DNA from: Plantago major
Taxonomy: Eukaryota > Streptophyta > Magnoliopsida > Lamiales > Plantaginaceae
Assembly: GCA_026545765.1 (NCBI GenBank)
Contig: CM048841.1
Location: 95,251,352-95,315,351 of the forward strand
Length of the DNA stretch: 64,000 nt
Reading direction: 5' to 3'
Positions within the stretch are counted from its first letter, which is position 1, and every line of letters starts with the position of its first letter. This document shows, piece by piece, positions 61,151 through 64,000 of this stretch. Made by a program: the position numbers and the translations under genes. The notes under the pieces are model-generated. The model made no database searches and was not told where the DNA came from. It was given only the letters and a program-made list of their open reading frames with translations.

Positions 61151-61643
61151 AGACCGCTCCCAATGGGTCGTCGCGACCGTGAATAGTTGCGATGACTACC
61201 GACGATTTAACGTAGGTCTTGAAAAAAAAATTCAATTGTCATTTGACGACCGTGAATAGTGTTTTTTATTATTTTTTTCGTATTTTTCAAAATATTTTTT
61301 TACCTTGCTTCACATATTATAAGAGTGTTTAGAAGTTGAAATTACTCAAATTAGATTCTTAAAACTCGTTTTATAATTTATTGAGGTTGAAATCAGAATG
61401 AAAAAAATGAGAAAAAAACAGAACAAATCTAGTGCAAGATATGAATAATGAATTTGGCATTTTTCATTTAATATTACTTTATAAATTAATTTTAAAAAAT
61501 TAAAAAAAAAAAGGTGGGGCCCAGCCGACCGGGACGGCCGAGGCCCCAAATTCAGCCTTGTCTGCCGTGGTGCTCCATTGGAGCACCGACGGCCGGCCGT
61601 GAGACACGGCCGGCGCCACGACCACTCCCATTGGGAGTGGTCT
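61151..61643. mobile_element. MITE with AGACC[G/A]CTCCCAATGGG inverted ends
   Basis: Left end AGACCGCTCCCAATGGG (61151–61167) and right end, inverted, AGACCACTCCCAATGGG (61627–61643). The right terminus is itself a palindrome (ACCACTCCCA/TTGGGAGTGGT). The right third is GC-rich (GGCCGGCCG motifs), the left AT-rich. No clear target duplication found; superfamily open. Confidence 0.6.
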
Positions 61644-62707
61644 AACCGTTGCCAACTCCACGGCATGACTTACTTTCAATTATAAATAACCAGAAATAGC
61701 GATATATTTTTGTTAAATCCTATGTCTTTGGAGAGATACATATTGTTCAATTTGATTGATCACAGTATAATTCTACCTAAAACACTTAAATACTTACTTT
61801 TTTGGTGTTTCGTTAGAAACCAAGAAAATAAAATTTTTATCTCACTAACTAATTATTTATTATTTTCTCTTTCCTACTTTATCATTATTTTATTCATTCT
61901 CTCACTTATTTTATCATCCAATTACAACTTTATCAATATATTACCACTCACAAACTAATATTTAAATCATTCTCCTTAAACAAAGATAACTTATGAAGCT
62001 TTTAATGGACCGGATGGAGTATTAGTTTATGTTAAAATGGGTGAATATTATAAGATTTTAACTCCGACTTTTAAATGTACTTAATTTCACCTGCTTCCTT
62101 CACGGCTGCCCCATAGTGGGCAGTCTTAATTTCACCTGCTTCCTTCTCGCAGCTCTTGCTCATCTTGTCGTACTGTAACCTGCAACCAAAAAAATTGTTT
62201 AGAAATTTATTGCACATTGCTACAAGACTTCTCTCAGTACCATTCACAGTGGAAAGAATGGACAGCATTACACAAGAATGTTCAGACAACAATTAACTCA
62301 AAAAGGAAAACAGAATTGGGGAAACTCACCCGACACAGATCTCTCACTTATCAGATACTATGGCCAGCACACCATCCTTTGCTCTTCCGGAACACTAAAT
62401 CGGTAGCTTTTTGGATCCAACTCCTCCATCTTTTGTTCTATTTAATATATAAATAAATCGCTTTAAACGTTAATACGTCTAGTTAAACGCAACAAAAATC
62501 TTTATAAATTGACCAAAATGCCTTTATCTCAAAAACACTTATATATTCAACAAAAAAAACTTTTTTTAAAAAAAAAAAAAATTAACACACACACAATCTA
62601 ACACATATAACAACACCAAACATAAATCGGAGAAAAAAAAATAAAATTCCGAATTTTTTTCATTTATACAAATACAAAAACATTAACATGCAATTGAACA
62701 CAAATTA
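61644..62707. other. intergenic; small exon-like frame of unknown identity
   Basis: On the minus strand, 62190–62080 reads LQYDKMSKSCEKEAGEIKTA, then HYGAAVKEAGEIK, preceded by a pyrimidine-rich tract and AG. The phrase KEAGEIK is repeated because 21 bp of DNA is duplicated 45 bp apart (62079 and 62124). I do not recognise it. The rest is AT-rich with A-runs. Confidence 0.3.
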
Positions 62708-64000
62708 ACAACACTAAACATAAATCGATAAAAAAAAAATCGGATTCGAAATTTTTTTCGTAAATACGATTCTTTCTTCTAAAAAATATGAAATAAAAGG
62801 AACCCCGGAAAACCCGGGAATTTTTTTTTCATTCAATCGGGTTTGAAATAAAATTATTTTTTCTTTTTTTTATTTATTTTATTTTGTTTTAAATTTTTTT
62901 TTCCCGGGTTATGAACTGCCGGGAAAATCCCGGCAGTTTATTAGGAACTGCCGGGAAAAATCCCGGCAGGTCATTATAAATAATTATATGCCACGAAAAC
63001 CACAAAAACTTCCTCCAAACACCTTTTCTATTATAATGGATTGATTGCCTGCCTTCCTTAGATAAAAAAACACATGAAAAGAAATAGCAAAGGAAGGGTA
63101 GTAGTGAATAGGTCAACTAAAACTGCCTAGGAAGAGAACTCTTAAATTTGTAAGGAGACAGAGTAACGAGTTCGAGAAGGCAAAGATTCTATCTATATTT
63201 TTTTGATTAGAAAATTTCATGTAAATTTTTAAAAAGTTCTTAGGAATAGTCCTAATTCTATTACAACAGATTTCTCATTGACTATTCTTAATGACTCGGA
63301 AAACCAGGAAAAGTGCATGCACTATATAGGAGGATGATACTCATTATAATTAAGATGTGTTCAACTTATGTCCAGACCTGTTGGGTAGACTAGTTATACT
63401 AGAGAACGGGAGAAGAAAAGAAAAGAATAAATATTAAGAGTCTTAGCTCGATATTAATTAGAAGGAATTCTATCTAGCTAGTTGTGATATCTTTGTTTTG
63501 CACGAGAAGAATAGGGTTAAGTTTTAGAATTATTGCGCCATATGTAATATAATTATAATAATAATATTAGGAAATCCAAGGTCGATTAATATTGTAGTGG
63601 TATCCTTGTCTCCAAGATTTACGAATACCTGGTTTTCCTGCTTGGATAAAATCTAGAAAAGAAAAGGAGTTAAGGAAAATACTAATTCATACATTTCTAT
63701 TTGAAAATTCTAAAAGTTTCATTAAAATCATGAATTTGCGTACAGAGTCGTACAGAGTAAAGAATTTGTAGACTCAGAGGTAAGGCAAAAGAGAGATTTT
63801 TGATAATGATAAAGAATACCTTGTGAATGGTGTGTAATTAATTAAACAGCGATTTACACTAGATTTTCATTTGTCCTATAAATTTTTTCTCGGGTTTTCC
63901 GGGGTTCCTTTTATTTCATATTTTTTAGAAGAAAGAATCGTATTTACGAAAAAAATTTCGAATCCGATTTTTTTTTTTATCGATTTATGTTTAGTGTTGT
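62708..64000. mobile_element. foldback element with about 110-bp inverted arms, right end outside the window
   Basis: Left arm 62708–62816 (ACAACACTAAACATAAATCG...GGAACCCCGGAAAACCCG) is matched in inverted orientation by 63891–64000, almost base for base. The right arm reaches the window edge and may continue. A degenerate direct copy of the outer half lies at about 62600–62670. The spacer carries two GC-rich hairpins, CTGCCGGGAAAATCCCGGCAG (62925–62945 region) and a near-copy at about 62947–62968. No transposase is visible in the 1.07-kb spacer. Confidence 0.7.

Noticed and set aside
61980..62025. Possible Stowaway MITE end (GGACCGGATGGAGTA)
   Set aside because: Only one terminus is visible; no matching CTCCCTC end with TA was found within 500 bp on the left.

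Overview
The window reads as nuclear DNA of a flowering plant. Genes are intron-rich, with GT–AG and a few GC–AG junctions, AT-rich introns and plant-specific families such as a plasma-membrane H+-ATPase, a DUF4228/PADRE protein, a B-type response-regulator tail and an RLK. Plant transposons of almost every class sit between them. Gene structure and protein similarity suggest a eudicot, perhaps an asterid, but nothing in the window fixes the species.

Layout. 0–1.15 kb: 3' end of a B-type response regulator (GARP) gene on +, with a frame conflict. 2.5–4.0 kb: DeSI-type deSUMOylating peptidase (+). 5.2–8.2 kb: nine-exon DCN1-like cullin neddylation factor (−), with one GC–AG intron. 9.5–14.3 kb: nucleoporin NUP96 (−), five coding exons. 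15.2–23.5 kb is a transposon block: a 1.6-kb hAT-like element with a nested tandem TRIM/SMART-type LTR array, a long TA tract, a LINE remnant, a Stowaway-like MITE, three copies of a 0.5-kb repeat with a Helitron-like head hairpin, and a CACTA element with GCGACGGAT palindromes inserted in one of those copies. 23.56–36.1 kb is a roughly 12.5-kb Helitron on the minus strand: a decayed Rep/helicase gene, an RPA-like C-terminal gene piece and an apparently intact F-box-like gene. 36.7–41.3 kb: complete plasma-membrane H+-ATPase (+). 41.6–42.3 kb: DUF4228/PADRE protein (−). 43.3–46.2 kb: receptor-like kinase of the At1g80640 type (−). 46.7–55 kb: gene-poor, with several MITEs, a hAT-like element and a PIF/Harbinger remnant. 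56.05–57.3 kb: secreted proline-rich protein (+). 58.1–60.5 kb: BED zinc finger plus Myb/SANT-like gene (−), probably transposase-derived. 61–64 kb: more MITEs and a long foldback repeat that runs off the window.

The host genes are unrelated single-copy-type genes, not a pathway cluster. Two of them, DCN1-like (neddylation) and DeSI (SUMO removal), act on ubiquitin-like modifier systems, but adjacency alone does not show a link.

The most unusual object is the Helitron. Its 3' terminus is textbook: a 7-bp stem hairpin 7 nt from CTAG. Its HUH and two-tyrosine motifs are readable but the frame is broken, and it carries an open F-box-like gene beside a truncated RPA gene. It lies about 0.6 kb upstream of the H+-ATPase start codon. 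All coordinates of exons come from reading splice signals and keeping the reading frame; no database search was run.
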